Source: Lindgomyces ingoldianus (taxonomy: Eukaryota; Ascomycota; Dothideomycetes; Pleosporales; Lindgomycetaceae). Taken from it: a stretch of DNA of 64,000 bases. The position numbers were made by a program, and so were the translations under genes. Numbering within the stretch: position 1 is the first letter of the stretch; each line of letters begins with the position of its first letter. The stretch is from the NCBI RefSeq assembly GCF_010093535.1, contig NW_022985222.1:271949-335948 (forward strand), given 5' to 3'. The notes under the pieces were generated by a model. The model was not told the origin of the DNA. It made no database searches and worked only from the letters and a program-made list of their open reading frames with translations. Positions 49,200 through 59,134 of the stretch are shown piece after piece.

Positions 49200-50010
49200 A
49201 GTACCTTTATTAGCAGAGCTTGCTCTGCTTATTATATTCGGGTTTGCAGAACGAAAAGTTGAGCAGAATCTCCTCTTTTGGACGCGCTAGTTAGTCAGAA
49301 TTTCTTCAGATAAACCCTAGTAACGCTGTTTCTCTGTCACCTTATGTGTTTCTTATATTCTTTTTTTTAAAAAAAATGTATAGCTAATGTAAGTGCACCT
49401 TTATGCTAATTTGCATGCAGTTTGCTTTAGCATGCGTTGTGTAAAACATTATAGTTAGTTGCGTCTGTTCCACCTCTCTAGCCACATTGGTGTGTCGAGG
49501 ATTGGCATCAGCCGCATCGGTGTGTCGAGGATTGGCAGTTGCTCGCACACCTGAGTTGCTCACTTTTGCCAAGACCACACCACAACAAACTTTATTATAG
49601 CCCATAACAACCCACTCTAGCACTATAGAGTACAGTACAGCCTAGAATATTATTTAGATACTACTTCTACTTCTTGCTTACACGTTTGCGCGTTATGCCT
49701 AGTCTAATTGCACTGTCTGCAGCACCTTTAGGATTACTTATCTACTTTAGCTTACACCTGCTTCTTTGCCTTTTTCCTATCACTGCGCGCCCTAAACTTA
49801 TTTTAAGCTGTTAAGCGCAGGCCTTTCTAAATGTAGCTGCCTTATTAGCTGCTTAAAGCTTAGTAATTTCTTATTACACTAACACTAGCTCATGTGCAAT
49901 TACTGCTACCCTTTGTAAGGCTTTTTTTCTAGAGGCATTACCCCCCTAGAACCCTCTCTATACGTAGAGCTACTTACAACACAACTAATATCTACTAGGG
50001 ATTGTTGCCT
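49200..50010. other. AT-rich decayed repeat DNA
   Basis: From about 49.3 kb the sequence becomes AT-rich and transposon-like. On the minus strand, weak coding traces (lysine/alanine helical stretch near 49.8-49.95 kb) resemble the tail of pogo/Fot-type DDE transposases, but they are too degraded to call. Confidence 0.35.
49481..49538. repeat. 30-bp tandem duplication
   Basis: Two adjacent copies of a 30-bp unit sharing the core TGTGTCGAGGATTGGCA. The minus-strand frame reads ANPRHT twice. Confidence 0.85.
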
Positions 50011-50280
50011 GCTGCTGTAATCTACTGTAGTTTGCTGCAATTTGCTATAGTTTGCTGCAATTTGCTATAGTTTGCTGCAATTTGCTGTAGTTTGCTGTAA
50101 TCTACTGTAGTTTGCTGCAATTTGCTGTAGTTTGCTGCAATTTGCTGTAGTTTGCTGCAATTTGCTGTAGTTTGCTGCAATTTGCTGTAGTTTGCTGCAA
50201 TTTGCTGTAGTTTGCTGCAGTTGTCTGTAGTTTGCTGCAATTTGCTGTAGTTTGCTGCAATTTGCTGTAGTTTACTGTAG
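50011..50280. repeat. minisatellite of alternating 10-bp units (left part)
   Basis: About 27 units of 10 bp alternating TTTGCTGCAA and TTTGCTGTAG, so the higher-order unit is 20 bp. The array stops at the inserted solo LTR and resumes after it at 59043 with the same strand and phase. Confidence 0.95.
50276..50280. repeat. target-site duplication of solo LTR A, left copy (TGTAG)
   Basis: TGTAG precedes the TGTTAC end of LTR A and is repeated at 59043-59047 after its GTAACA end. Confidence 0.85.
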
Positions 50281-50688
50281 TGTTACAATCCTGGCTTCGG
50301 GAAACACTCGGGTCAATGTTGTTCCTGGGTGGTAGGACGGAGGCTAGGGGCCGACGGTAGGGTGTACAGTCCTACGTAGTGGCTAATGGGCTAATGGAGT
50401 AGGGTAGGGTGACCGGATCGTGGTTTGTCCCTATGGCGGCAGTATGGTGGCCGGGTCAAACGGTCCTGTTGGACAGAATTGGAGGGGTATATGTTGTAGA
50501 ATATACAATAGTATTGCAGCTCTTTAGAAAGCTAAAATGCTACTTAGTCTATGTAAAGAATAAACTAAACGTTAAACACACCTTCTAAAGGTTGTTTAAG
50601 GTTAGAACTATATACATGTCTAATAGTGCCAAGAACAAGTTGGTCAAGTTCAGGCAAGCTTGCTGTACAGCGAGCTCGTCCAACTCGC
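50281..50688 (-). mobile_element. solo LTR A, inverted, fragment 1 of 3
   Basis: Begins TGTTACAATCC, the reverse complement of the 3' end of the 591-bp LTRs at 50689 and 57657, and follows them in reverse order with diverged sequence. It is cut at 50688 by the full retrotransposon and continues at 58253. With fragments 58253-58380 and 58991-59042 it totals 588 bp, essentially full LTR length. There is little sign of RIP. Confidence 0.85.
50684..50688. repeat. target-site duplication of full retrotransposon, left copy (CTCGC)
   Basis: CTCGC precedes the 5' LTR and is repeated at 58248-58252 after the 3' LTR. Confidence 0.9.
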
Positions 50689-51279
50689 TGTTACGGTCTA
50701 TGGTTGGACCAGCGTAACTCCACCGGCAGTGCTCCACAATCTAGCTGGATTGGGGCAGGGTTCGCTTATGGACCAATCAGAGGACACGGAAGCGGCGCAG
50801 CTGCCTGCGATAGTGGAAGAATGCGTTGTCCAGTAGGAAGACAGGCCGCGAGTCCAGGTAGCCCAAGGTAGCTCAGAGAGCTCACCTTAGCAGGCTACCA
50901 TGAACTCCCTTTGCTCCCCTTAGCACCCTCTGAACATGTATATAGTTCCCACCTTAAACAACCTTTAAGAGGTGTGTTTAATGTTTAGTTTATTCTCTAC
51001 ATAGACTAAGTAGCATTTAGCTTTCTAAAGAGCTGTAATACTATTTGTATATCTTGCACTATATATACCTCTAATCCTGTCTAACAGGACTGTTTAACCT
51101 GGCCTCCCTACTGCCGCACACAGGGCAAACCACAATCCGGTCACTCTCCCTTCCTCCAGTAGCCCATTAGCCTGTACGTAGGACTGTACACCCTACTGGT
51201 TGGCCCCTACCGCCTGTCCTACTTCCCCCCTAGGAATATTACTAGACCTAAGTGCTTCCTAGAAGCAAGGATTGTAACA
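50689..51279 (+). repeat. 5' LTR (591 bp)
   Basis: Same length as the 3' LTR and nearly the same sequence. Differences are C-T/G-A transitions. The outer half is clean; the inner half, near the element interior, carries the mutated state. Confidence 0.93.
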
Positions 51280-54200
51280 TTAAACACTACCCCCTCTAAA
51301 AAGTATAAATACCTCTTAACATAACCTAAATTCTAACATAGCCTACATAGCTTTGTTAGAATCTATAGAAGTTTCTAGCTAAAGTAAAGCTATCCTAGTA
51401 GAACAGATTAACATAATCTAGGACAACATAAAGAAACTTTAATAAATTAGTAAAGAAATAAGTAAACTAGTAAACCTTTAATAAAAAGTTATAAACTTTT
51501 ACTAAAAAGTAATAGAATCTTAAAATCTTTCTAGACCCTTAAGCCTTTAGAAAGCTACTAACTATGCCTATTAAATACACAAACTACAGGTAGAGCTAGC
51601 TAAAATATAAAACATCTTAACTAAAAAAATAAGCCTTATAGCTAAAAAGACTTTAAGACTAGCTTTTTTAAAGCTTTTTAAAGAATTACTAAAGGACCTT
51701 TAACTATTTTTTACAAGATATTACTTCTATATATAATATAATAAAGAAGCATTTTAGACAGACATAGAAATAATATCCTAGATAGAATTATACCTAGAAG
51801 GCCCCCCTGTAATTTAGTTCTAGCTCTACACAGATAATTAGATAAACTTTAGGGTAAACAGCGCAGCACTTACCTCTAAAACAGAGGAAGTGTTTAGTAG
51901 TGTTAAAAATTTTAAAGAAGCTTTAATAGCTATTTATAAAACTTTAGACAAAAAGAAAATTATAGCTAATAAGTTAAACACTATAAAGTAAGAGACTAGC
52001 CTAGTCTAGAACTACGCAGCACGCTTTAGAGAACAGCTAGCTATCTGTAGATAGATAGACTAGAAAGCCTTCTATTACATATTCTATAATAAACTAAGCA
52101 AAATAGTAAAAGATAAATTTATGCATAGTAATAAGCTAACTACTCTTAAAAACTTTATTATATAAGCAATAACTTATAATAACTATTATAAGAAGTGTAA
52201 AAAAAAAAGAAATAAAAAGAAACTCTCTAAAAACTAGAGTTTACTCTAAGAAAAAAAAAGCTTTTATAATATAATAAAAAACTAATAAACCTTAGTTATG
52301 TAAAGCATATATAAAGCCTTCTCTCTAAAAAGAGCTAAGTTTTAGAACATAATAGGCTGCCTTTAATAAAGGAATAATAAAAGTAGCTAGAGAATAAGGC
52401 CTACCTAAACTATAAAAAAGTAAAACATTTCTGCTAAAATTACCTAGACTTCTAAAAAGAGGAGAATAAAAATACTACTATAATAATAAAAGCTATTACT
52501 GCTAAATACAGCCTTATAGATAAGAAAATATTAGAAAGATTAAATAATAAACTTTACTAGTAATGTAAAGAAAACTATTCTTTAAATAACTATTTTAAAG
52601 TTTATAAACATTTAAAAAAAAAGAAATAGTTCCCTCTCTAAGACTAGACCTTTAGCACTTTAGTAAAAGAACTCTTCTAATAGTTCTAGAAATGTAAATG
52701 CTAGAAGTGCAGTTTACAACATAACTACCTAAGCTATTGCATAGTAATGCTTTACTAGATAAACATTAGCAATAACTACCTTACATTTAATATAATACAG
52801 TAGATAGCTAAAGTTAAATACAACATTATAGATAATAAAGAATAATAGTAGTTCTTTATTTAAATCTAAGACTAAAGACTAGAAGGACTAAGTAGACTTA
52901 CTAGGTTTAAAGTTCTAAAGCTAGTACTTAGAAAGCCTAAGACGCTACTTCTAAGCCTAGTAATTAGTAGAAAGGCTTTAGTAATACAATAGAGCTATAG
53001 CTAGTGCGCACTTTATAGAAATAAAACCTATAGCACTAATAATTACTAATAAAAGAGACACCCTGTTTAGATAGTACAAACACAGGAATACCCTTAGTGG
53101 ACCTAGAAGAGTCCCTTTAATACCCTACATAGACCTAACAACTGTTTATACCCCTAGTACTAGTGCACACAGCGCTACTATGTAAAACACTAGGACAACA
53201 AGCATTAAATAGGTTAGTAGCCTACATAGGAAAAGAACTACAACAGTTGCCTATAGTAAGGTACAGCCTTAGCCTGTAAAACTATAAATTATTATACCTG
53301 TTAGACTACCTCTCTTTATAAATAAAAGAGATAGCTAGCATGCAAAGAATAAAATAACTATAGGTTTTACTACTTTTAGTAAAAAGCAGTAAAAAAAAAG
53401 GACTACCTAATGTTACATTACTTAGTTAAAGATTATAAATGTAAGGCAGCTAACTACTATAACTAAAAGCATTAAATTTATAAAAAAAAGAAGGATAAGT
53501 TTAATAATAACTTATAAAACATTAACTTTTACTTTTTTTTAAATAAAAAAGTTCTTTATAACATATTAACCCTAGTTATAGTAGAATAAGAGACTAAACA
53601 CAGCCTAACAACTACCTTTATGTATAAAGGATAGCCTAGACTAGCCCTTGTAGACAGTAAATGCATATTTACTATAATAGACAAAGATTAGGTAGATAAA
53701 CAAAGTATCTTATTCTATATAAAAAAAAACTTATTTAAGGTAACTTTTACTAACACATTTTTAATTAAGTATAGTAGAGAATAAATTAACTTAAAAACTT
53801 ATAAAAAAGACTTTAAAACTTTAAACACTAAAAACTAAAGGTCTATAAATATACTTTAGCTAAGAGGTAAGTATAACATAATTCTAAGCTATAATTAGCT
53901 TAAAGCACATAATTCTGTAATTAACTAAAAAATAATAACTATAGAAACTTCTAATAACTACACACACATAACTTAGTTAGTATGCTATAATAACTAATAC
54001 CTAGTCTACAAATAAGTAAAATAAGGTAGTAGTTACTACTCTAAGAAAAGAAAACTTTAAAAATTCCTTTACTAGAAGCTAAAAGCTTAAGTAATAAGAA
54101 TTATAAAAAAAAAGCTTAAAAAAATCTTCTATAAAAAAATTAAAACTAATAAGAATATAAATTAAATAGAAATCTTTAAAATCTAGAAAAAAGGCAGCAT

Positions 54201-57200
54201 TCCTGCTAAATATAAAAATTATAAAGATATATTTAAAATACTAGAAGACCTAAAAGAACTACTACTACACTAGCCTTAAGACTATGCTATTAACTTAGTA
54301 AAAAACTACAACCTAAAAACTTATAAGCTGCGCCTATTAATAAAAATGTAAAAGAAAGCCTTATAAGAATATATTAACTAAATATTAGCCTAAGGCTATA
54401 TCTAGAAAAGTTATAGCCTAGTCACCTTAGTAGTAGTTTTTGTAAAGAAGAAAGAAAAAAAATCTAAGTCTATTAAGACTATAAAACTTTAAATAATAAT
54501 ATAATTTAAAACTAGTTTCTTTTACTAATTATATAAGACATTATAAACTAACTAAAAGGAACCTAGTACTTTATAAAGTTTAATATACAAAATAGATTTA
54601 ATAAAATAAGAATAAAAGAAGAAGATAAGTAGCTTATAGTATTTAAAACTTTATAAAAACTTTATAAGTTACTAGTAATGCTGTTTAGCCTAATAAACAC
54701 TTTAGTAATATTTTAGTAAATTATTAACATAGCTCTTAATCTATATCTTAATGTCTTTACTTTAGTATATCTAGATAACATCCTTATCTACTTAAAGAAT
54801 ACACTAGAGGACTATGTATAGAAGGTATAAAAAGTCTTAAAGCAGCTAAAGAAGTACAGACTCTACCTATAGCTCTCTAAATGCAAATTCTATATTACTA
54901 AAATAAAATATTTAGAATTTATAATTAATAGTAAAAAATAAAAATTAACTTAGCTAAAGTATAAAAAGTACTTAAATAGCTAAAACTTATAATAGTTAAG
55001 AAAGTTAAGGGATTCCTTAGACTATTAAAATATATTAGATAAATAATTAAAAACTATTTAAAAATTACTATGCTCTTAATAAACACTACTACTAAAAAAA
55101 ATAATAGCAAAGTTTATCTAAACTCTATAAATAAATAAAGTGTTTATAGCGCTAAAATAAGCTATAATAGCTAAACTAGTGCTAAGAATGTACAACCTAT
55201 AGTTAGATACAAAGATCTACACAGATGCATCCTTAGGAGCTAGCAGAGCTGCGTTCTACTAAAAACAAGAAGACAGAAAATAGCACTCTATAGTATACTA
55301 CTTAGCTAAGTTCTTAGAACCTAAAGCTAGCTACAGCATACCTAATAAAGAACTAAAAGCTATACTAAACATAGTAAGAGTATAGGCTACAGAGCTACAC
55401 AAGATAGCAAAACCTTTTTATATTATAATAGACTATGCAAATTTAGTTATGTTCTTAATAGTAAAAAAGCTTTTACTAATGCACATAAAATAAGTAATAA
55501 AACTTGCATAGTTTAACTACATTATTAAGCATGTCTTAGAAGCGCAAAATTAGCAGGCTAATGCTCTTAGCTAAAGGCTAGATTACTTTAATAAAGAAAA
55601 AGAAAAAACTAAGAAATTTACTTTTTTTAAAAAAACTAATAAAAGGTAGATTTATAATAAGCCTTAACTTATAAAAGAAATCTGTATGCTTATAGCTATT
55701 AAGTAAGGATAAAAGAATTTAGTTTAAAAATATTATAAGTTCTTAATGTTTAAACACTTAGAAATAAGCACTCTTTAGAAGAAGCTAAGGGCTGCTATAC
55801 TAAGACAGATACTAAAAGTAAAGCAACTGTGCACTAAGGTGCTTAAAAAATGTAACACCTATAATAAAAATAACTTATAAAGGTATAAGACCTATAGATA
55901 CTTATAACTAATTAAAGCCTTAAAGCAGCTATAAATAATAGTTATAATAGATTTTATTACTAAGCTTCCTCTATTAAAGAAACTAAGAATAAAAAGAATG
56001 TGTAATATAATTATAGTAACTTTTAATAAAACTACTAAATACCTGCACACTTAGCTCTTAAAAAAAATAATAGCTAAAAAGTTTATCTATAAATTAAAAT
56101 AAAACATAGTATTAGTATATAAATGCCTTAAGATTATTATCTTTAACTAGAATAAACTATTTACTAGTAGATTCTAGAAAGCAGCTATAAGGCACCTTAG
56201 CATAACACATCAGCTGTTTACAGCCTACTATCTGCAGACAGACAGTTAAACTAAAAGAGTAAACACTAAAGTAGAAAAATACTTTAGAAAATATGTCTTC
56301 TACACCTAGAATAATTAGGCAGAATAGCTTCTAATAGCATAGTTAGCTATTAACATAGTAAAATTAGCTATAATAAAGAAAACGCTATATAAAGCTAATT
56401 TTAAGTATAACCTATACTTTGCGCTACATAGAAATTAACTTATAAACTTTTAGAAGTTAATTAACTAGTTGTCTAATTTATAAAGCATATATAAAAGGTT
56501 AGCAGTTAAGGCTAAATCTAGTTAAGAAATAATAAAAAAATATGTAAATAAATTATAATAACTAGGACTAGAAATCTACTTAGAAGACTACATATATCTT
56601 AACACTAAAAACTTTAAGATACTAAGACCTTCTAGAAAGCTAGTAAAGAAAAGAATAAAACCTTATAAAGTCTTGTAAACTTAATAAGATAATTGCAAAC
56701 TTAAGCTTTTCTTATATATAAAGATACACCTATAGTTCTATGTCTCTAGGCTAGAAAAGGCACTTAAAGAAATTCCCTTATTTACATAAAAATAAAAAAA
56801 ATAAAGAAACAGAATATAAAGTTAAACATATTATTAGTAATTAGAAAAATAAAAAGGAATTTTTAGTAAAATAAAAAAAATAGCCTACTAGTAAAAACAT
56901 ATAAAAACTAGCTAAAAATTTATAGAACATACAGCTGTTAGTATAAAAGTACCTTTAAGCTTATCTAAAAGAAACTAGCTAGGCAATAAGGCACTTATAT
57001 TAAAAGAAATAGCTACATTATTACTAGATAGCAGCAGCTTTTAGAGATAAGTCCTAGCTAATAAGAGCTGCAGAGAGGAATAGCTCTCTACTTTAGCCTC
57101 TAAAGCTTCTATTTTATCTAAAGAGAAGAGGTTTCCTTCTAAGTACTTTATATGTTAAGCCTTTAACAGATCTAGCAACTTTTAGATATAATCCTGTTTA

Positions 57201-57656
57201 GAACACTCTCTAGCTGTTACCTCTAGAGTTGCCTAGACCTAACATAATATCTTTTTTTTTAGCTTCTGCTTTTAGGCTTTTGTAACAGCAGCTTTTTAAA
57301 GAAGCGTTTCTTTCTTCTTCTCTAACTAATCCTACGCAGCATTAGAAATAAAGGTGTTATATTTACTATGTTTTTTTACACACTTAACGCATTTATCTAA
57401 GAATAGAGTTAATACACAAAACAACTTAAAAGCTTAGTAAGTGCTATAGAGTCTTATCTTTGTCTAATAAAGAGGATTAAAATAAAGAGTAATATAAAGG
57501 TAGTAGAATAAATAAGACTAACAAGCTATTTAGTTTAAAAAAAATAAATATTAGAAATGCTTTTTAGTAGGTAGGCGCCTACTTTATAGATAAACCTTTA
57601 CTAACACAGTTGTGTAAGCAGAGCAGTAAGGACGCTGCTAGGGAGAAGGGGCAGCG
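51280..57656 (+). pseudogene. degraded gag-pol of the Gypsy element
   Basis: Protein traces of gag, protease, reverse transcriptase, RNase H, integrase and chromodomain occur in this order in broken frames. The integrase tail near 56.25 kb has Lys codon AAA where the catalytic Glu is expected, a G-to-A change. The base composition is far more AT-rich than that of the LTRs on either side. Confidence 0.85.
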
Positions 57657-58247
57657 TGTTACAGTCTATGGTTAGACTAGCGTAACTCCACCGGCAGTGC
57701 TCCACAATCTAGCTAGATTAGGGCAGGGTTCGCTTATGGACTAATTAGAGGACACAGAAGCGGCGCAGCTGCCTGCGATAGTAGAAGAATGCGTTGTCTA
57801 GTAGGAAGACAGGCTGCAAGTCTAGGTAGCCTAAGGTAGCTTAAGGAGCTTACCTTAGCAGGCTACTATAAACTCCCTTTGCTCCCCTTAGCACCCTCTA
57901 AACATGTATATAGTTCCCACCTTAAACAACCTTTAGAAGGTGTGTTTAATGTTTAGTTTATTCTCTACATAGACTAAGTAGCATTTAGCTTTCTAAAGAG
58001 CTGTAATACTATTTGTATATCTTGCACTATATATACCTCTAATTCTGTCCAACAGGACTGTTTAACCCGGCCTCCCTACTGCCGCACACAGGGCAAACCA
58101 CGATCCGGTCACTCTCCCTTCCTCCAGTAGCCCATTAGCCTGTACGTAGGACTGTACACCCTACCGGTTGGCCCCTACCGCCCGTCCTACTTCCCCCCTA
58201 GGAATATCACTAGACCCGAGTGCTTCCCAGAAGCAAGGATTGTAACA
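57657..58247 (+). repeat. 3' LTR (591 bp)
   Basis: Begins TGTTACAGTC and ends GTAACA. Compared with the 5' LTR, its inner (left) half carries G-to-A and C-to-T changes while its outer (right) half is clean. Confidence 0.93.
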
Positions 58248-58252
58248 CTCGC
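58248..58252. repeat. target-site duplication of full retrotransposon, right copy (CTCGC)
   Basis: Matches 50684-50688 exactly. Confidence 0.9.
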
Positions 58253-58380
58253 TTGGGCTTGTCCTGTTTCTTCGGCCTTCCTCTTTACTAGACAATGCAT
58301 TCCTCCGTAATCCTAGGCAGCCGCGCTGCCTCCTCGTTTCCCGATTGGTCCGTAAACGAGCTCTGCCCCAACCTTGCTAG
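58253..58380 (-). mobile_element. solo LTR A, inverted, fragment 2 of 3
   Basis: The reverse complement aligns with the second 100-150 bp of the 591-bp LTR (shared words such as TTGGGGCAG and GACCAATC, and a GGCTGCCT stretch). It continues fragment 1 across the full retrotransposon and is cut at 58380 by solo LTR B. The open frame at 58295-58549 spans these repeats and is not a gene. Confidence 0.82.
58376..58380. repeat. target-site duplication of solo LTR B, left copy (GCTAG)
   Basis: GCTAG precedes LTR B and is repeated at 58986-58990. Confidence 0.88.
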
Positions 58381-58985
58381 TGTTACGGCCAACGAACCGA
58401 CCGTAATCTCCCCACCAGATGTTCCCTACAGCCTAAGCGATCACAGATGGAAAGCGCTTAACCCCGTATTAGGCGAATCACGTGACAGATCGGATGAGGA
58501 ATGGCTCCGGCTTTTAGACAAAAGCCTAGCGGAGTGCGTCATCCAATAGGACCATGAGCCTTGCAGGTCTGCAGGCTATGCAGGCCATGCAGGCAACAAG
58601 CATGCAAACATGCATAGCATGCACTGCATGCAAAACCCATGTATATAGTTTCGATCACGACCATAGTTAGAAGGTCGTGATTACCATTTAGTCTTTACCT
58701 ACCTAATAGACTAAGAGGCATTGAAACCTTTACAAAGAGGACTCTGCCGCCTTGTATATCTTGCACCACATATACCTCCTTTCCTGTCCTTTTGGATCAG
58801 GTTTGCCAGCTCCCCATACAGCCGCTGGGCCAAACCACAGCCTACCTTCTTAACTTCGCCTCACCCACACTCTGCTCGACGGACTGTACACCCGATCCAG
58901 CTAAGTCCTTTTTCCCATCCTCTAACATCACCATAGGCCGTAGTGCTCCCGAAAATACCATTTCTTCGGAGCAAGGATTGTAACA
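58381..58985 (+). mobile_element. solo LTR B (605 bp), related family
   Basis: Starts TGTTAC and ends GCAAGGATTGTAACA like the full element's LTR, with a similar internal layout (TTGTATATCTTGCACCA, GGACTGTACACC) but a different first half. Flanked by GCTAG duplications. It is not AT-rich, so it escaped RIP. It contains a cluster of GCATGC/TGCAGG words at 58563-58635. Confidence 0.88.
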
Positions 58986-58990
58986 GCTAG
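58986..58990. repeat. target-site duplication of solo LTR B, right copy (GCTAG)
   Basis: Matches 58376-58380 exactly. Confidence 0.88.
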
Positions 58991-59042
58991 ATTGTGGAGC
59001 ACTTCGGGTGGAGTTACGTCAGTCCAACCATAGACCGTAACA
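58991..59042 (-). mobile_element. solo LTR A, inverted, fragment 3 of 3
   Basis: The reverse complement is the beginning of the LTR (TGTTACGGTCTATGGTTGGA and on to the CTCCACAATCTAG word). It ends GTAACA at 59042, completing LTR A. Confidence 0.88.
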
Positions 59043-59134
59043 TGTAGTTTGCTGCAATTTGCTGTAGTTTACTGCAATTTGCTATAGTTTGCTGCAATTT
59101 GCTGTAGTTTGCTACAATTTGCTGCAATTTACTT
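59043..59134. repeat. minisatellite of 10-bp units (right part)
   Basis: Starts with the TGTAG duplication and continues alternating TTTGCTGCAA/TTTGCTGTAG-type units with a few substitutions, then fades out. This is the same array as 50011-50280, separated by the nested insertions. Confidence 0.92.

Larger units (their letters stand above)
50689..58247 (+). mobile_element. complete Ty3/Gypsy chromodomain LTR retrotransposon, RIP-inactivated
   Basis: 7559 bp with two 591-bp LTRs (TGTTAC...GTAACA) and 5-bp target duplications CTCGC. The interior (51280-57656) is very AT-rich with stops throughout, but the order of domains is still readable on the plus strand: gag with a Cys/His knuckle near 52.7 kb, aspartic protease trace near 53.65 kb, reverse transcriptase at 54.3-55.0 kb (YLDNILIY catalytic box), RNase H near 55.2 kb (YTDAS), integrase at 55.8-56.3 kb, and a chromodomain near 56.8-56.95 kb. 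The order PR-RT-RH-INT marks Ty3/Gypsy; the chromodomain marks the chromovirus branch. Stops fall at expected Trp/Gln positions, as RIP predicts. No functional protein can be made. Confidence 0.92.

Noticed and set aside
50022..50240. 72-codon minus-strand frame of QQ/SKLQQ repeats
   Set aside because: It is an artefact of the 10-bp minisatellite, whose unit multiples keep the frame open.
50011..50280. CRISPR-like regular array
   Set aside because: Units are directly adjacent 10-mers without spacers and the genome is clearly eukaryotic.
58295..58549. 84-codon plus-strand frame
   Set aside because: It crosses the junction of inverted LTR A and solo LTR B, so it is chance coding across repeats.
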